From NCBI GenBank assembly GCA_947502975.1, contig CANNBV010000008.1:62001-126000 (forward strand): a stretch of DNA of 64,000 nt. The letters run 5' to 3'. This document shows positions 62,559 to 64,000 of this stretch, piece by piece. The translations under genes were made by a program, and so were the position numbers. The number at the start of each line of letters is the position of its first letter. The stretch's first letter is position 1. The DNA is from an uncultured Flavobacteriaceae bacterium. Its GTDB lineage: Bacteria; Bacteroidota; Bacteroidia; Flavobacteriales; Flavobacteriaceae. The notes under the pieces were generated by a model. That model had not been told where the DNA came from, did not search any database, and saw only the letters and a program-made list of their open reading frames with translations.

Positions 62559-63811
62559 AGTGCATTACAAAAAACAGCCATATTACTTCCAGGTACTTTA
62601 CCAGTTTTGTAGACATCATCTGTAGTAATATCAAATGATATACATTGTTCTTTTATCTCAATTGTATTTCTATTTTCAGCTAAAGCTAAAGTTAAAAAAT
62701 AATTATTTGGTGTTAACTTTAAGTCTTTAATAGTCGCCTTCAAAATAAAATTCCTATTAGCAGAATAATTAATATCGGTCATTTCATGCGATCTTATAGC
62801 ACAAATATTGATTCCATTTGAAGAAGATACAATTATACTACACTTGATACGTGTTAAAGGGTTATCACTTTTTACATGAATTTCAGCAGTAATTTCCTCT
62901 CCCATTAAAAAACTACTTGTAGCTATATTTTTCTTGTTTTTTAGAACAACTTTGGATAATTGCGCAGGTTTATTAGTAGTCTCAAAATGCATGACACCTT
63001 TCGTATCTTCAATATCAGTGCTTAAATTTAAGTAATAGTCGACTGCCTCATTTTGATTACCTTCAAAAACAGCCTGACCATTATTCAATACAATTGCTCG
63101 TGTACATAAACTTTTAACTGCAGCCATATTGTGGCTTACAAATAATACGGTTCTACCCTCGCTTCGAGAAATATCCTGCATCTTTCCTATGGCCTTTTTC
63201 TGGAATTCAACATCACCTACAGCTAAGACTTCATCTATTACTAAAATCTCTGGTTCTAAAAAAGCAGCAACTGCAAATGCTAAACGTACAGTCATTCCTG
63301 AACTATACCTCTTAACTGGGGTATCTATATAACGTTGACAACCTGAAAAATCAATAATCTCATCTATTTTAGTTTTTATTTCTTTTTTGGTCATTCCTAA
63401 AATAGCCCCATTCAAATATATATTTTCACGTCCTGTCATTTCTCCATGGAAGCCAGTACCAACTTCCAATAAAGAAGCGATCCTTCCTTTTGTTTTTATT
63501 TCTCCAGTTGTAGGACCAGTAACTTTTGATAATATTTTTAAAAGCGTAGATTTTCCTGCTCCGTTTTTCCCAATAACACCTAAAACCTCACCTCTTTTAA
63601 GCTCAAAATTAATATTCTTTAAAGCCCAAACATACTGGGAATTTCCTTTGGTACTTCTATCATTACTTTCACCAATTTTAAGATATGGATCTTCTTTCCC
63701 TTTTATTTTATGAAACCAACGATTTAAATCATGACTTATGGTTCCTGTTCCAACCAAACCCAATCGGTATTGCTTGGATATATTTTCAGCTTTTAGGATA
63801 ATATCACTCAT
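62537..63811 (-). CDS. wzt: Polysaccharide ABC exporter ATPase with C-terminal glycan-binding domain (Wzt)
   Basis: A 424-residue protein. The ATPase part (about 1-260) has Walker A G81-K-N-G-A-G-K-S-T89, signature Y-S-S-G-M-T and Walker B I-L-V-I-D-E-V-L-A-V-G-D. The C-terminal part (about 275-424) is an extended beta-sandwich of the Wzt C-terminal type that binds the glycan end and couples length or cap recognition to export. It acts with the permease encoded 2 bases upstream. Its presence predicts that chains are completed on the cytoplasmic side before export. Confidence 0.93.
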   Translation of the reverse strand: MSDIILKAENISKQYRLGLVGTGTISHDLNRWFHKIKGKEDPYLKIGESNDRSTKGNSQYVWALKNINFELKRGEVLGVIGKNGAGKSTLLKILSKVTGPTTGEIKTKGRIASLLEVGTGFHGEMTGRENIYLNGAILGMTKKEIKTKIDEIIDFSGCQRYIDTPVKRYSSGMTVRLAFAVAAFLEPEILVIDEVLAVGDVEFQKKAIGKMQDISRSEGRTVLFVSHNMAAVKSLCTRAIVLNNGQAVFEGNQNEAVDYYLNLSTDIEDTKGVMHFETTNKPAQLSKVVLKNKKNIATSSFLMGEEITAEIHVKSDNPLTRIKCSIIVSSSNGINICAIRSHEMTDINYSANRNFILKATIKDLKLTPNNYFLTLALAENRNTIEIKEQCISFDITTDDVYKTGKVPGSNMAVFCNALWELKEN

Positions 63812-63813
63812 AA

Positions 63814-64000
63814 TTAAACAGTATCTATAAAGCTTTTTTCAGTTCTATTAAAAACAGCTAACCCTAATAAAGAAATAAACACGGTAATTATAAGTGTTAT
63901 TATTATTCCTTTTGTAGAAAAATTTCCTTGCGAAAAAAACATGTATCTAAACGTTTCAACCACGTTTGCTAAGGGGTTGTTCTGTATTATTGGGCTAATA
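63814..64000 (-). CDS. wzm: Polysaccharide ABC-2 permease (Wzm), C-terminal end only
   Basis: The stop codon at 63814-63816 closes a frame that is open to the right edge, so only the last 61 codons are visible. The end reads N-P-L-A-N-V-V-E-T-F-R-Y-M-F, followed by one hydrophobic helix and a charged tail (N-R-T-E-K-S-F-I-D-T-V), which is typical of ABC-2 polysaccharide permeases. It lies 2 bases upstream of the Wzt-like gene. The rest of the gene and the start of the locus lie outside the window. Confidence 0.85.
   Translation of the reverse strand, partial: ISPIIQNNPLANVVETFRYMFFSQGNFSTKGIIITLIITVFISLLGLAVFNRTEKSFIDTV

Noticed and set aside
63387-63713. Plus-strand open frame opposite wzt
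   Set aside because: It mirrors the conserved Walker A region of the ATPase gene and has no independent support.
27028-64000. JUMPstart/ops elements, insertion sequences or transposase remnants in the glycan locus
   Set aside because: None was seen by eye; the gaps are too short to hold them, and the locus start lies outside the window.
1-64000. CRISPR arrays, rRNA or tRNA genes, prophage genes
   Set aside because: No regular spacer-repeat array, no conserved RNA gene sequence and no integrase, capsid or terminase was recognised.

Overview
The window is AT-rich chromosomal DNA from a member of the Bacteroidota, most likely the family Flavobacteriaceae. Supporting signs are a type IX secretion (T9SS) C-terminal sorting domain, a PorV/PorQ-family barrel, a DUF3276 PUR-type protein, a roughly 315-residue NusB, a cyclophilin-FKBP double immunophilin, and -7 boxes of the TAnnTTTG type with weak Shine-Dalgarno signals. 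The genus cannot be fixed from the sequence alone. No rRNA, tRNA, transposase, integrase or CRISPR array was seen, and no gene-free stretch exceeds about 220 bases.

Bases 1-27041 are ordinary core and accessory genes in short operons on both strands. They include small membrane and stress-type proteins (DUF2721, DUF1801, SRPBCC, TlpA-like, a membrane LytTR regulator), a nusB-DUF1573-yajC operon, an ABC exporter, the DUF3276 protein and an M14 peptidase. CsaA, a redoxin, GNAT and YfiT-like enzymes, a T9SS-exported CrtC/AttH lipocalin and a double immunophilin follow. RecQ, a kdsD-tatC-AhpD-like-lptB operon, TerC, PssA, a PorV/PorQ-like barrel and a DUF4105 protein complete this part. Three small non-coding structures stand out: a folded element of about 80 bases between two convergent genes (17126-17207), a 16-bp tandem repeat over the DUF1573 stop codon (4081-4123), and a promoter with two 11-bp direct repeats spaced 21 bp that appears to start a leaderless gene (13138-13200).

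Bases 27028-64000 are one unbroken minus-strand surface-polysaccharide locus of 36 genes, continuing past the right edge. In transcription order it starts with an ABC-2 permease (Wzm-like, partial) and its ATPase with a C-terminal carbohydrate-binding domain (Wzt-like). About 20 glycosyltransferases follow, interspersed with two hexapeptide acyltransferases, a pyruvyltransferase, a methyltransferase-like protein and an SGNH-like/MBOAT acylation pair. Two nucleotide-sugar cassettes follow: Gmd, a reductase and ColD, predicting GDP-L-colitose, then a CMP-nulosonate synthetase fused to a HAD phosphatase with an SAF-less NeuB-type synthase. The locus ends with an O-antigen ligase/polymerase-like protein, a large membrane protein and a WcaJ-type initiating phosphotransferase.

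Read together, WcaJ would load the first sugar on undecaprenyl phosphate. The many transferases would build a complex glycan carrying 3,6-dideoxy-hexose and a nulosonic acid, with acyl and pyruvyl decorations. Wzm/Wzt would then export the chain for ligation to lipid A-core or another acceptor. The pairing of the colitose route (from GDP-mannose) with a phosphatase-requiring nulosonate route (possibly KDN from mannose-6-phosphate) is the most interesting part of the window.
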